Shown in pieces: positions 1-10,256 of a DNA stretch of 64,000 bases; positions within the stretch are counted from its first letter, which is position 1, and each line of letters opens with the position of its first letter. The position numbers and the translations under genes are program-made. The notes under the pieces were generated by a model, which did not search any database, was not told where the DNA came from, and saw only the letters and a list, made by a program, of their open reading frames with translations. Origin of the DNA: JANXQE01 sp035651635 (GTDB taxonomy: Bacteria > Verrucomicrobiota > Verrucomicrobiia > Limisphaerales > UBA8199). The stretch covers positions 1 through 64,000 of the forward strand of contig DASRFK010000020.1 in NCBI GenBank assembly GCA_035651635.1, read 5' to 3'.

Positions 1-3000
1 CTCCAGCCCCACCGGGAGCGCGCATCAGGACGTAATAATGATTCGTCGAGTTGGCGGGAGTCAGGCTTGACGTGGCATCGCCGTTGGTTCGAAATCGCGC
101 CGGGCCTACAAAGGACTCAACTGTCAGAGCGTCTATGACCTTTTGACGGACGGCTGGGTCGCCGGCCAGAGTGGATGGATCGGCCAACGTTGTGCCTTGC
201 AGCACTCGCACGAACTGAAGTTGTGGCGCTTCAAGAATGAGTTGGTTGCGCCCGCCAAGGGCAACGCCATCCACGCCGGCGTTGTTCTCTCCTAAAGTGA
301 TGTTGCCGCTGCCGGCTCCCGGAACGATGCCAAGGATCGCCGGATGCAGGTCCGCGTTTTGAGGCGCCGGTTTTAGCAGCTGATGTGCATCCAAAAGAAT
401 AAGGTCAGTGCTGGTTGCGAGTGCCAGTTGGCCGTTGGGACGACGTTGCAGCGATTGTGCCAGGCCAAGATCAAACTTGTCAGGCAGCACAATGAGATTA
501 GTCAGCAGTGGACTTGCTGGGACTGTGATATCTATCACCGCCAGTTTCGACTGACCATCGCTGTCGGGCGAAAGAGAGACCAGCGCCAGATTTCGGATAT
601 CCGATGCCGTGTCGGTGCCGACATCGATATTGAGCAACGTAAATAGCCGTTTGGGTACTGCGCCTGACTTGAATGCAAACGTCGCGGTCGGCGCGTCGAT
701 GTCATCGCCGAACGCCAGGGTCCGGTAACCGGCTGGCAGGATGTTGCCCGTTGGACGGCCTAATCGATCCAGTTCTGCGCCTTCCCGAAAAACCACCCCG
801 CAGTAATTCCCCCGCGTTTTGTAGTCGAAGTCCAGCCAGGGCCGCGCACCAAACGTGAGATCCGGCAGGAAAGATCGCTCTCGCCCGAAGAACTCGTTTG
901 GAACCTGGGGAGGAATTGGGACATGTTCGCCCGGGTCCACATAGTCCCCATCGGGCGCGTTAGTGCCTACGCCATCAACACCTTTAACGCCATTTGGCGG
1001 GAAGTGGGCGATTTCATCCGCCGTGGCGTTGAATCCGACGAACATCTCCTGCAAATCGATCAACCCGACTTGCTGAAGATCCGAACCGGTCTCAAAGAAC
1101 GCCAGGAACGGTGGATCCCATCGAATTTTGGTCACCGCATCCGGACGCAGCGTCAAGGCCGTGCCGAGGACACGAACCGGGTTGGTTGGATTACTAATGT
1201 CGAAGACCCGCAAGTATTGCCCTTGAAAAAAGATGTTAACGTCTTGTCCGTCGCTGCCGGGACCGCCAGTCACCGCTGAAGTGCCCAGGTTACCGCCAAC
1301 GACCGCCAAAAAATCGTTGGTCTGCGGTTGAGCATCTTTTTTGCGAACGTGCGGCCAGGCCGGAATAACCACCAGATCCCGCGGTTCGCCGATAAAGGTA
1401 ACGGTATCTGAGATCTTGTTCGGATGGGTAGGATCCGAGATGTCGTAGACGACCAGTTTTCCACTACCCGTTCGGTCCAATACGTAGGCGTAGTTCCCCT
1501 TGATTGCCACGCCACCTCCTTGCCCCACTGAGGAAAGCAGGGTAGTGACCACCGGTAAGGTTCGGAATTTGAGTTTAAAGTTGCCGCTATTGATCGTCGA
1601 AGGCAGGAGCAGTTTGTTGCCGGCCAAATCCGAGATCGGAGCGGCAATGGTCAGTTCATAGGCCTTGTCGGGCTTCAAGCCGGCAAAAAAAATGTCCAAT
1701 CGTGTTTGGTCGGGGCTGAGCACGACCTCGGGTGAACCAGCCCCCGGGTCATCTAGCGTAAGCTGCGACGCTTGTTGCGCGATGGCAGAGTCGATTGGCT
1801 CATTGAAAAAGAGCGATATTGGCGCACCCGCAAGCACGACTCCACCAGGCAAAGGCACCGTTCGCTCGATCTGGGGGGGCGTCTTGTCGTTCGGATCAGA
1901 TTGGATCGCCAGGTTGGTGGTTGCGGGCGGCACTAATCCAAAGGCGATGTTGTGGTACGCCGTCACGCTCGGCGTATCTGGATTTTGCGGCGTGACGCTG
2001 ATTTTTATTCGAGCAGTGAGTTGATTCGTTGCCGTGACCATTGCCTGCACTCTCTTCTGATTGGCTCCCAGGGCCGTTTCGGTTTGCCCGCTGATTTTGG
2101 CCTCGCCGGCGCCACTAGGTGTGACGCCATCCACGAGAAATTGCACGGTGGTTGAGCCCGAAGAAATGACATCGACGGTCAGAGTGGCTGGCTGATTGGT
2201 CGAAGGAAACAAAGGAGCATGCGCGACATCGACCCGCGGGGCCGCATCTGAGGGGATTGGCACGTCAAAACCGAAGCTGCGGTAGACAGCGCCCGCACCG
2301 AGTTGGTAATCGACAAATGGTATCAAAGGAACCGCTTTGTGTTCCTGGAACCGAGGGTGAGTTGCTTTTAACACATACCCCGCATTGGCGAATGGCAGTA
2401 CCAGGGCGTAGCGCCCTTGCCGATCAGAGGTCGCGTACGCCAGGCCCGGTTGCAGCCTGCCTGAGCGCCCATTGGCAACGTCGGGAAAGACCAGGCTGAT
2501 AAAGGCCCCTGGTAATGGTGTTCGGTTTGCCTCCGTAATCTGCTGTAAACCGCCTTGCAGCCCGCCCAAGTTTGAGTCGGCCAAAACTAGTCCCTGCAGG
2601 AACGGGTCAGCGGCTTCGTCAATGCAACCGCCGTTTGGGCCGGCGGGACAAAACCCCACCCGGCCTGTTACAGTAATGGGCCGCGTTCCGAGCACCAGCA
2701 CGGTAAAAGCCGCTTCAATCAGCTGGTTAACAGGATTGATAAAATGACTCAGCACTCCCGCGGGATTCTGGGAAACGGCATCCATGAACGCGTCACCAAA
2801 TCCCTCAAACGGTGCCGTGTTCGAATGAAGTCGCCCATTCGCGTACTTGAGCTTGTCGACAATTTGGTAAGCAACCCCGCCGCCTTCGAGTTCTTGAACC
2901 ATCGCCAACGCATATGCACCATCTTCCGGCGCGCTGCCATCGGGGAAGTGGATGCGAGCCGGATCGACCGGCAAGGACACATCCGTGTCTCCGTTCAAAT

Positions 3001-6000
3001 CGGTCGCTTGCATCGCGATTTTCATCCCGGCGATGACTTGCGCGTCTAATGGCGGGTTCGGCAGCGAGTTGGTTACTTCCTGCAGCGTCATGGGCTGCAG
3101 CCTAAAGATGGTCTTGGTGCGGACCGTTCCAGCCGGAATGTTCAGTTGAAAGGGACCACCCTCTCCGTCCACCTGAACCGTGCCGCCTCCCCCGAAGAGG
3201 CCAACACTGCCGTCGTCGAATTTCTGCTCGGCCGCGCGCACGACGGTATGAGTGCCGTTTTGGTTCTGGAGCGTGGCGGAAATGAAATCGTCCGGCCCGC
3301 CGTGTACCACACCGTAAAAGGACCCATCGGATTTGCTCAGGCTGGTGGCGGTTTCTCCGGTGGTTTCGTTGATCAAGATTACCGCTTGGCCGGGGTCCGC
3401 TGTTCCAGGCGTGCCTTCCGCTACGATACTCGAGGTATTCGTGCCAGGAACGAACCCCGGCAGGTTAGCCAGCGTCTGTGAGGCGATGTTCGTGGCGCCG
3501 GGGGCATAAATCGTCAGCTTGGCCGAGTCCCGATTCAAAGCGTCGCTTTCCGTGGTGAAACTGAAAGAGTTTTGCCCCAGCAAACGCAGTCCCGCAATAT
3601 CGCTTATGTTTGAGGAGAGAAGGACTGTATAAAAGGAGCTCGGATCGAGTTGAGCCGACGGCAGCAGCGTGACCTCATCGTTCCGCAGATTCAGCGTGAG
3701 GCTGGCGGTAACGGGCCCGTTGCTGGCGAGCAACTGCATTCCGGCAGCCAGCAGCGTCCCGGGATTGACTGGCTTGCTGAAGGTGACGACGATCGGTGTG
3801 ACTCGCGAAACGCTGGTTGAGCCATTGGTCGGATTGATGGAGACAACACTCGGTCCAACCGCGGAGGTTTGCGGATTAGCGGCAGCGGTCGTTTGAGGGT
3901 CGCTCACTGTGATGGGGACTGCCCCCGTATCGCCGCTGGCCAAGTCGGTGGCCAGCACTTGGACCTGGCCGGTCGGAGCCAGAAGCTGAAATGCTCCGTT
4001 GGTGCCGGACAAGGCCAGCCAGGGTTGGCCGGGAATTTGGATCGGCATTCCCGAGGTAGGCTGAGCGGCGGAGTTTTTTGCAACCCCGCTCACCAGTGCC
4101 TGTGGCGCCGGGACCTGAAGCAGCAAGTACTGGCCTGAACCGATGATACCGGTAAGCCCCGCACCGGCTGCTGGTTCAGCTGTCGAGGCTCGGCCTTGCG
4201 CATCCGAGGTGAGACGCTCGACCGGCTGAAGCCCGTAGAGTCCCTGCTGATAAAGCACTCGCGCGAGGACAAAAATTCCATTGGTCGGCAACGGGTCAAG
4301 TTCCGCAATCAAATGATGACCCGTGGCCAGGCCCGCTACGCTTAATTCAAAGGCGGCGACCGTTTTTAGACTGTTGGTCGCAAAGTCGGTGAAGTTTGTC
4401 GGATCAACCCGCTGAATCTGGACCGCTTGCCGGCTCAGCAAATCCCCAGCTCCAGCCAGCACGCCGATGCCTTGGCTGGCGACCAGGCCACCATTGGTGT
4501 CCAGCACATCGCCGGAGAAGGGCGTCGGTGGCAGCACATCCATGGTCACGGTCGCCTGGTCCAATTCCTCTGCGCCAAACAGCAGAAACGGTCGCAGTGG
4601 AAACTGGGCTTGCAGAGTTTGCGGGTTGCCCACACCAGGACGCTGGTAAGCAACGATGAAACTTTCATACTGAGGCGGAGTTCGGTTTTGCCCCAGGGCA
4701 CCCGGCGGCAGTCCGGCAAAACTGTTACGCAGTTGATACGCTTCACGGACCTGGCCCCGCAGCAACAGGCCGCTAGCCATTGGTCCTGGCGCATTACTGA
4801 TAACCACGGTTGCTGTGCCCGTAACTTCCTCGGGAATACGGCTGGCCGGGCTGGTCGCAGGTTGCACCTGGCCGGTGGCGGTCAGCCCCGTTGGGTCGGG
4901 AGCGGTTTGGCTTACCCCAGCCAGCGGAGATCCTGGCACCGGGGCCGGCGGCGCCGCGGGCAAAACGTCCGGGACGAGGATGCTGTACGCTCCGCTACCT
5001 GGCACTGAGGCTGAGATCTGCGTGGAACCATTGCCTGGCACCACCTGCACGACGTCCCAACGCACGTTGGTAGGATTCCAACGCACTAGTGCGGCGCTCT
5101 CATTCGCGCGGAGCTTATCTGCCAGCTTGAAACTGCCCGCGCCCGGCAACACGGGTTCGGAGCCGAACTCCACCCAAAACGCCTGCAACGGACTCCATCC
5201 CTGCGGCAGAAATGCCTGCAAGGTTTGGCCTGTGAGCGGAGTCAACGTCGCTATAGCCGCCTGCAAAACCGAGGCGGGCGGGAAGCTTAATTGGATGCTC
5301 GCGTCTTCATTGGTGAACGATCCTCCGGCAATGGGAGTGATGCTAAACACGTTGGTGCTGCGCGCCGGCAAGCGAGGATTCGGAACGATGCTGACCGCGT
5401 TCGTGGTGAGTGTCTGTTGCCGCCAAACCGGCAGACGGCCCGGCGCACTGAATTGCCACACGTGCGGACCCGAGGCTTGGCCCAAGGTAACAACTCCGAA
5501 AACCGGGTCTGTGTTGTTGGTCACCACGCCATTTGGGCCCATCTCGATGACCTGCGCATTGGGCAAGGGCTGTCCCGCCTCGTCCAGCGTTCGAGTCAAA
5601 GCCAGCGCGGAGGGCAGGGGAGTGGGCCTGACAAAGACCCGAGTCACCAACTTGGGGGCGCTGCCGTTGAAGCCAATCGTTAGCGTGCGCGGCGAGGAGC
5701 GAATCCCGGAGATGAGATTTCCATCCGCGACCGTCGGACTCAGATCGTAAAAGGCTTTGCCCGAGCCATCAATGCCATCGGGCAGCACCGGGCCGGTGGT
5801 GCCGGTGAACGAGTCAATCGACAGCACAACCGGCCCGTTCAATTGCCGAGCCGAATGATTGGTGAGACTGACCTCGAAATTCCAAACGTTCAACGCCCGG
5901 TTGAACCTCATCGAGCTGAAGAAAACGTCTACATCGGCCGTTGCTTCCTGCAAGCTGATGTTGGCGCCGCGCAGCACGAAGGTTTTTTGCTGTGCCTGGG

Positions 6001-6079
6001 CCGGCGGCGACGTTGAAAGCAGCGCCAGAAGAACTGCGGATGCGACAATCCTGCTAAAGATCGAACCGTTATGCTTCAT
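1..6079 (-). CDS. Giant secreted Ig-like/LVIVD-type protein, 3' end outside window
   Basis: Reading the minus strand from the ATG at 6079 gives 2,026 codons without a stop, so the gene is cut by the window edge. The first ~30 residues are a clear signal peptide (hydrophobic run, then SPPAQAQQ). Around residues 740-845 there is an SbsA-like Ig domain (Big_5 type, starting VVSINPTNGSTSVS and ending FSFTTES). Carboxypeptidase-regulatory-like segments lie near 890 and 1190, a second Big_5-like domain near 1395-1505, and LVIVD-like stretches after about 1515 (AYVLDRTGSGKLVVYDIS and RVFDISNPTNPVRVLGT). The likely location is the cell surface or outside the cell, in adhesion or matrix binding. No catalytic motif was recognised. 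It starts 10 bp after the stop of the PEP-CTERM gene, so the two are probably co-transcribed. Short reading frames in the other frames of this stretch are shadows. Confidence 0.9.
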   Translation of the reverse strand, partial: MKHNGSIFSRIVASAVLLALLSTSPPAQAQQKTFVLRGANISLQEATADVDVFFSSMRFNRALNVWNFEVSLTNHSARQLNGPVVLSIDSFTGTTGPVLPDGIDGSGKAFYDLSPTVADGNLISGIRSSPRTLTIGFNGSAPKLVTRVFVRPTPLPSALALTRTLDEAGQPLPNAQVIEMGPNGVVTNNTDPVFGVVTLGQASGPHVWQFSAPGRLPVWRQQTLTTNAVSIVPNPRLPARSTNVFSITPIAGGSFTNEDASIQLSFPPASVLQAAIATLTPLTGQTLQAFLPQGWSPLQAFWVEFGSEPVLPGAGSFKLADKLRANESAALVRWNPTNVRWDVVQVVPGNGSTQISASVPGSGAYSILVPDVLPAAPPAPVPGSPLAGVSQTAPDPTGLTATGQVQPATSPASRIPEEVTGTATVVISNAPGPMASGLLLRGQVREAYQLRNSFAGLPPGALGQNRTPPQYESFIVAYQRPGVGNPQTLQAQFPLRPFLLFGAEELDQATVTMDVLPPTPFSGDVLDTNGGLVASQGIGVLAGAGDLLSRQAVQIQRVDPTNFTDFATNSLKTVAAFELSVAGLATGHHLIAELDPLPTNGIFVLARVLYQQGLYGLQPVERLTSDAQGRASTAEPAAGAGLTGIIGSGQYLLLQVPAPQALVSGVAKNSAAQPTSGMPIQIPGQPWLALSGTNGAFQLLAPTGQVQVLATDLASGDTGAVPITVSDPQTTAAANPQTSAVGPSVVSINPTNGSTSVSRVTPIVVTFSKPVNPGTLLAAGMQLLASNGPVTASLTLNLRNDEVTLLPSAQLDPSSFYTVLLSSNISDIAGLRLLGQNSFSFTTESDALNRDSAKLTIYAPGATNIASQTLANLPGFVPGTNTSSIVAEGTPGTADPGQAVILINETTGETATSLSKSDGSFYGVVHGGPDDFISATLQNQNGTHTVVRAAEQKFDDGSVGLFGGGGTVQVDGEGGPFQLNIPAGTVRTKTIFRLQPMTLQEVTNSLPNPPLDAQVIAGMKIAMQATDLNGDTDVSLPVDPARIHFPDGSAPEDGAYALAMVQELEGGGVAYQIVDKLKYANGRLHSNTAPFEGFGDAFMDAVSQNPAGVLSHFINPVNQLIEAAFTVLVLGTRPITVTGRVGFCPAGPNGGCIDEAADPFLQGLVLADSNLGGLQGGLQQITEANRTPLPGAFISLVFPDVANGRSGRLQPGLAYATSDRQGRYALVLPFANAGYVLKATHPRFQEHKAVPLIPFVDYQLGAGAVYRSFGFDVPIPSDAAPRVDVAHAPLFPSTNQPATLTVDVISSGSTTVQFLVDGVTPSGAGEAKISGQTETALGANQKRVQAMVTATNQLTARIKISVTPQNPDTPSVTAYHNIAFGLVPPATTNLAIQSDPNDKTPPQIERTVPLPGGVVLAGAPISLFFNEPIDSAIAQQASQLTLDDPGAGSPEVVLSPDQTRLDIFFAGLKPDKAYELTIAAPISDLAGNKLLLPSTINSGNFKLKFRTLPVVTTLLSSVGQGGGVAIKGNYAYVLDRTGSGKLVVYDISDPTHPNKISDTVTFIGEPRDLVVIPAWPHVRKKDAQPQTNDFLAVVGGNLGTSAVTGGPGSDGQDVNIFFQGQYLRVFDISNPTNPVRVLGTALTLRPDAVTKIRWDPPFLAFFETGSDLQQVGLIDLQEMFVGFNATADEIAHFPPNGVKGVDGVGTNAPDGDYVDPGEHVPIPPQVPNEFFGRERSFLPDLTFGARPWLDFDYKTRGNYCGVVFREGAELDRLGRPTGNILPAGYRTLAFGDDIDAPTATFAFKSGAVPKRLFTLLNIDVGTDTASDIRNLALVSLSPDSDGQSKLAVIDITVPASPLLTNLIVLPDKFDLGLAQSLQRRPNGQLALATSTDLILLDAHQLLKPAPQNADLHPAILGIVPGAGSGNITLGENNAGVDGVALGGRNQLILEAPQLQFVRVLQGTTLADPSTLAGDPAVRQKVIDALTVESFVGPARFRTNGDATSSLTPANSTNHYYVLMRAPGGAG

Positions 6080-6089
6080 TCAAATCGTG

Positions 6090-6779
6090 CTATCGCCTTG
6101 CCCGCTTAGAACACCAAAACAGTGCTCCGGCGCCCAACCACAGAGTCCAGACCTGCGGCTCCGGGACGCTGGCGACCCCTAAATTGTTGAACCAGCCTTG
6201 CGATATCTTCGCGTCTTGATTGTCGAATAAATCGAAGAAGACATTGACCGACCCTCCCAGGAATTGAGCCGGAATGGGCGCGCTGACTTCGAAGGACGTC
6301 TGGTTGGCCAAAGCTGGTTGCAGCGCTGGGTACGGTATCGCGCTGGCAAAAATGGAACTCGGATCGATGAACACGCCCCCCGGGGCTGCCGGCGCCCAGG
6401 CCACTCCGCTCGCGTCAGCTGTGAGATAGACCGCGCTGATGCTCTGGTCGCTGCTCTGGAGGGTTACGCTAAAGGAATCCAGAAAAGCCCCCGGGCTTGG
6501 CGTCTCGTCGGTAGCAAAGCCAAAATCAAACACCAACCGTGGCTGCTGCGAACCCGCGTCAACGAAGATGGACCTCACCTCCGAAATGAGCGGCTGGCCT
6601 CCACCGGTGTTATGAAAGACGATTGTTCCTTGAGCAAAGCCCCGCCGCGGCGAGCCAAACAAGATGGTGCCGGCCAAGGCAAACGTGAGCAGCGGGGCAG
6701 CCGGGCATCCTTTGGCCATCGGAGGCAAGGTGAGGAATCGTCGCCGGCTGCGGCAGGTCAGAGATGATAATCGTGTCAT
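6090..6779 (-). CDS. PEP-CTERM sorting domain protein
   Basis: Small exported protein of up to 229 residues. The C-terminus carries a textbook PEP-CTERM signal: VPEP, a hydrophobic helix (WTLWLGAGALFWC) and a final basic cluster (SKRARR). This marks substrates for exosortase-dependent sorting in Gram-negative bacteria. The middle is a beta-rich domain with no recognised function. The first Met gives a basic 20-residue leader. The second Met (position 6719) begins a more normal signal peptide ending GFAQ, so that start may be the real one. It is the upstream gene of a probable two-gene unit with the giant secreted protein. No exosortase gene is in the window. Confidence 0.85.
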   Translation of the reverse strand: MTRLSSLTCRSRRRFLTLPPMAKGCPAAPLLTFALAGTILFGSPRRGFAQGTIVFHNTGGGQPLISEVRSIFVDAGSQQPRLVFDFGFATDETPSPGAFLDSFSVTLQSSDQSISAVYLTADASGVAWAPAAPGGVFIDPSSIFASAIPYPALQPALANQTSFEVSAPIPAQFLGGSVNVFFDLFDNQDAKISQGWFNNLGVASVPEPQVWTLWLGAGALFWCSKRARR

Positions 6780-6877
6780 TTAGCAAATCGAATGCCCGTG
6801 CGCGATGATTCTCCCGCGGACAGCTCCGATATCAGGGTCTATTGCTTTCTCAGGGGAGCGCGGACAAAAGTTTCGCG

Positions 6878-9800
6878 TTATTTGCTATTCTTCGTGCCGG
6901 GCCAATCCAGGCCCGCGGCGGCCAGTGCATGCCTGAGTTCGGCGAGATTCCAATCCTGAACAGCACCGGTCGCCGTCATGGTGATGACCCTGTTCTTCTG
7001 CGGAGTGAACCCGATGGCCTTGAGCTGGGTGGCATTGGGCGAAGGGAGGACAATGAGCTGCCGCGCTTCCGGCAATGTGCGCAGCTCGACGCGGCCGTTG
7101 GGAATAGCGGTGGCTACCATCGTACTGTCGCCGGAGAAAGCGCAGCATCGGTAATGCTGTTGGCCTAAGTCCGCAGGCCAGCGAGCGCCCAGCTTCCAGG
7201 AACCAATTTCGATGAGTTGGTAAGCTTGCCGCAGTGAGGCCAAAAGCCAATGGCAGTCCGGTGTCAGCTCGAAGATGACAGGCTCCGCCAATCCCAGGTT
7301 GCGGATTCGCTGGCCGGTCGCCGGGTCCCAGACGGTCACATCCGGTTCGGTTATGTGGCTGGTCAAACCCCAGCGCGAGTCGCTGGTCATATGATAGCCG
7401 ACCAGCGGCCAGTCCCCGGCCAGTTTCCGCGCCCGGCCTGGGTCGCCATCGCCCCAAAGCCAGATGTCGGGCGAACGCTGTTCGTTTTTAGCGTTTTGCT
7501 TGTTTTCTCCTACAATGAGCGATTTGCCGTCCGGGGCGAACTCCAGCGCTATGCACTCATTGTCAGCGTCGAGTTTCCGGTCAGTGCCAAAACCCATAGC
7601 CTGGCCATGACCGGCTTGATTTCGCGAAACCAACCCCACCTCATGAATTCCGAGGCCAATGGCGCTATACAGGAGCGACTTGCCGTCAGGACGAAACAAA
7701 AGCTGAACAAACCACGCTCGGCTGGGAAGCAGGATGCTGGAGAGTTCCTTGCCCGCGGCGACATCCCACAGGCAAATGGACCGAGCCGAGGAGGTTGCGG
7801 CAATTGAACCGTCCGGGCTTAGTGCCATCATAAACGCCTCCTCGCCCGCTGGGGTTTGCTGCTTCCATTGCCTGAATACGGAGGCTTGAAGAACCTCATA
7901 GATGCCAGCCTCACCGTGCGAGGGCTCGTAGACCAACTGTGTGCCGTCAGGCGAAAACTGCAACAGCCTGGGTCCGGCGTCGCTCAAGAGACGAAACCCG
8001 TTCTCGGCGAGTTCACGCCAGACCAGGCGTCCACCCCAAGACGTGCTGATCAGGGAATGGCCATCCGGGTGAAATAGAAGCCGGCCGATGCCGGTATCAT
8101 GGTCGTGAAACGAAAACAGAACTTTCGCATCGAGCGCGTCCAGGACTACGATGTCGTAGAGAGGTTCGCCCTTGGCCACTGCCAACCGGCGTCCATCCGG
8201 GGACCAGGCGATCGCCCTGGCGCCCGCAGTTAACGGCAGCGACCACACCGTGGTCCCGTTGCCGATCCGGACCAGCTCCAAAGCGTAGCCTACCTGCAGC
8301 GCGACCAATTCCCCGGTCGGATCGGGTGCCATGGCAAAACCCACAGCGGGTGGGGGCAGCAACGAGCGGCGGGTTCCGTCCTGATAGTCGGCCAGCGACA
8401 CTCCATCTTGCCTGTCGCTGAGGATCACGCGGCGATTATCGGGCAGAAATTCAAACGATGTCCGGAGCGCGGTTTCGCCGGGGAACACCAGTGGATCGTG
8501 CCGAGAGTTGAGAGCGTGAAGTTCCACACGGCCGTCTTGGAATCCCACCCCCAGCCACTTGGTATCGGGACTGAATCTGAAGGAGATCGCAGGGTCTTCT
8601 GGATTGCCTGGCAAGCGGAACAAGTTGCTCCGGCTGGCAGTGTCGTACACCGCGGCACCGCCCTGGTCGGCCGCGCAGACATATTTCGAAAGGTCAGGGC
8701 TGAATTCCGCCGAAGCCTCAAAATGCGCCACATGAACTGGCCAGCGCGCTTTGGTCCGCAGATCCGGCAAGGCGAGTGCGCCGGCCAGCTCGGTGCGCAG
8801 CGACACTTGGAGGCTTTCGGGCGCCGACTCCAGCCCAAGCGCAGTCGCTTTTTGCACCAGTTCGAGGGTGTCGAGTCGTTGGCCAATGCTCTGGCTGGTG
8901 CGGCGGAGCGCCGCCTGTGCGCTGAGCGATTGCTGTAACGCGCCGCGCTGCTCAGTCAAAGCGCGCCGCAGGTCGCGCGTCCCGCGCACCTGCAAAATGA
9001 TGGCGCAGAGCACCGCCAGGCCCAGCAAAACCGAGACCGTTCCCAGCGCGGGATTTCGCCGCATCCAGTGCCCCACTCTGGCGGGAATCGAGATGGGCCT
9101 GGCAAGGATGGGCCGGCCGGACAGCCAGCGCCGTAAGTCTTCAGCCAACTCCCGAGCCGCACCGTAGCGATCGGCCGGTTGTTTCGCGAGGCATTTGAGG
9201 CAAATCACCTCCAGATCATGCGGAACGGAAGCCGTCAATCGGGAAGGGCGGGTGGGCGGCTCTTCGACGATATTCTTCAAAAGGGCACTCAGGCCCTCGC
9301 CAGTGAATGGGGGCCGACCCGTGAGAAGCTCGTACAGAATAGCGCCAAGGCTGTACAAATCGCCCGCCATGGTCGCCCGGCTGACCCCGCCCGCGGCCAC
9401 TTCAGGAGGAAGGAACTGCGGCGTGCCTAATAGCTGGATCGAGCGCGTCAGAGCGGAACTCTCGCCATCGGCAAAATCCGTGAACTTTGCCAGGCCGAAA
9501 TCGCTGACATACGGGCGGCCGCCTTCGTCGAAGAGGATATTGCCCGGCTTAAGATCGCGATGGAGCACGCCTCGTTCATGCGCATAGTGAACTGCATCGG
9601 CGAGGTTAGCCATCAGTTCGCCAATCTGATGGAAGCGGCCGCGGAATTGCGCCATGCGTGAAGCCAACGTGCCCGGTGCTGCCAGCTTCATGGTGAAATA
9701 AGGAAGTCCATCGTGCTCGCCCACCTGGTAAATGGGCAAAATGCCCGGATGTTCGAGCGAGGCGACGGTCCGGACCTCGGTGCGGAATCGCTCGAGCATC

Positions 9801-10225
9801 TCGACCGAACCCAGTTGGTGCGGCAAAAGCATTTTAAGGGCGACCGTCCGGTCCGGTTCCAACTGCCGGGCTCGATACACGATGCCCATTCCTCCACGCG
9901 CGATTTCCTGCAGGACGACGTGCCCGGGAATTGGAAAAAGAGAGGATCCTCTGGTAAATCCCGGGGCACCCTCTCGCGGGCGGTCTGACACGGCCCAACC
10001 AGGCCGAACGCCAGCGAGTTGCTGACGTTTTAGCTCGGACTCGGCTGCCTCGATGCCGGCCGCATGCTGAAATTCGGGGCTCTCCAGGAGCAAGCTCCAA
10101 ACACAGGCCGGGCACAAACCATAGGCACGGTCCAGTTTGAGAGGTGCCCCGCACCCCGTGCACCGAGCAATCAATCCGGTCTGTTCAGGCGAGTCGTTCA
10201 AGTTGGAAACACCTCGTTCCGGCAC
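6878..10225 (-). CDS. Membrane Ser/Thr protein kinase with zinc ribbon and WD40-like propeller
   Basis: 1,115 residues from a GTG start. An N-terminal zinc ribbon has Cys22-x2-Cys25 and Cys38-x2-Cys41. The Hanks-type kinase domain follows: glycine loop ARGGMGIVY (109-117), ATP-binding Lys131, catalytic loop HRDLKPGN with Asp224, and DFG with Asp242. All key residues are present, so it should be active. A transmembrane helix follows the kinase (LGTVSVLLGLAVLCAIILQV). After it come a coiled-coil-like stretch and a long C-terminal region of WD40/beta-propeller repeats containing PDG/SPDG turns. Expected topology is kinase in the cytoplasm and propeller sensor in the periplasm, though no ligand can be inferred. 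It begins 31 bp after an ECF sigma factor gene on the same strand, a pairing common in Verrucomicrobiota and Planctomycetes. Confidence 0.92.
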   Translation of the reverse strand: MPERGVSNLNDSPEQTGLIARCTGCGAPLKLDRAYGLCPACVWSLLLESPEFQHAAGIEAAESELKRQQLAGVRPGWAVSDRPREGAPGFTRGSSLFPIPGHVVLQEIARGGMGIVYRARQLEPDRTVALKMLLPHQLGSVEMLERFRTEVRTVASLEHPGILPIYQVGEHDGLPYFTMKLAAPGTLASRMAQFRGRFHQIGELMANLADAVHYAHERGVLHRDLKPGNILFDEGGRPYVSDFGLAKFTDFADGESSALTRSIQLLGTPQFLPPEVAAGGVSRATMAGDLYSLGAILYELLTGRPPFTGEGLSALLKNIVEEPPTRPSRLTASVPHDLEVICLKCLAKQPADRYGAARELAEDLRRWLSGRPILARPISIPARVGHWMRRNPALGTVSVLLGLAVLCAIILQVRGTRDLRRALTEQRGALQQSLSAQAALRRTSQSIGQRLDTLELVQKATALGLESAPESLQVSLRTELAGALALPDLRTKARWPVHVAHFEASAEFSPDLSKYVCAADQGGAAVYDTASRSNLFRLPGNPEDPAISFRFSPDTKWLGVGFQDGRVELHALNSRHDPLVFPGETALRTSFEFLPDNRRVILSDRQDGVSLADYQDGTRRSLLPPPAVGFAMAPDPTGELVALQVGYALELVRIGNGTTVWSLPLTAGARAIAWSPDGRRLAVAKGEPLYDIVVLDALDAKVLFSFHDHDTGIGRLLFHPDGHSLISTSWGGRLVWRELAENGFRLLSDAGPRLLQFSPDGTQLVYEPSHGEAGIYEVLQASVFRQWKQQTPAGEEAFMMALSPDGSIAATSSARSICLWDVAAGKELSSILLPSRAWFVQLLFRPDGKSLLYSAIGLGIHEVGLVSRNQAGHGQAMGFGTDRKLDADNECIALEFAPDGKSLIVGENKQNAKNEQRSPDIWLWGDGDPGRARKLAGDWPLVGYHMTSDSRWGLTSHITEPDVTVWDPATGQRIRNLGLAEPVIFELTPDCHWLLASLRQAYQLIEIGSWKLGARWPADLGQQHYRCCAFSGDSTMVATAIPNGRVELRTLPEARQLIVLPSPNATQLKAIGFTPQKNRVITMTATGAVQDWNLAELRHALAAAGLDWPGTKNSK

Positions 10226-10256
10226 GTTTAGCGAGGGTCTGTCTGTTCCTCAGGCT

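Noticed and set aside
383..5750. Numerous plus-strand frames in the first 6 kb, including one of 311 codons
   Set aside because: They lie opposite the long minus-strand frame, have no recognisable domains and show shadow-like composition.
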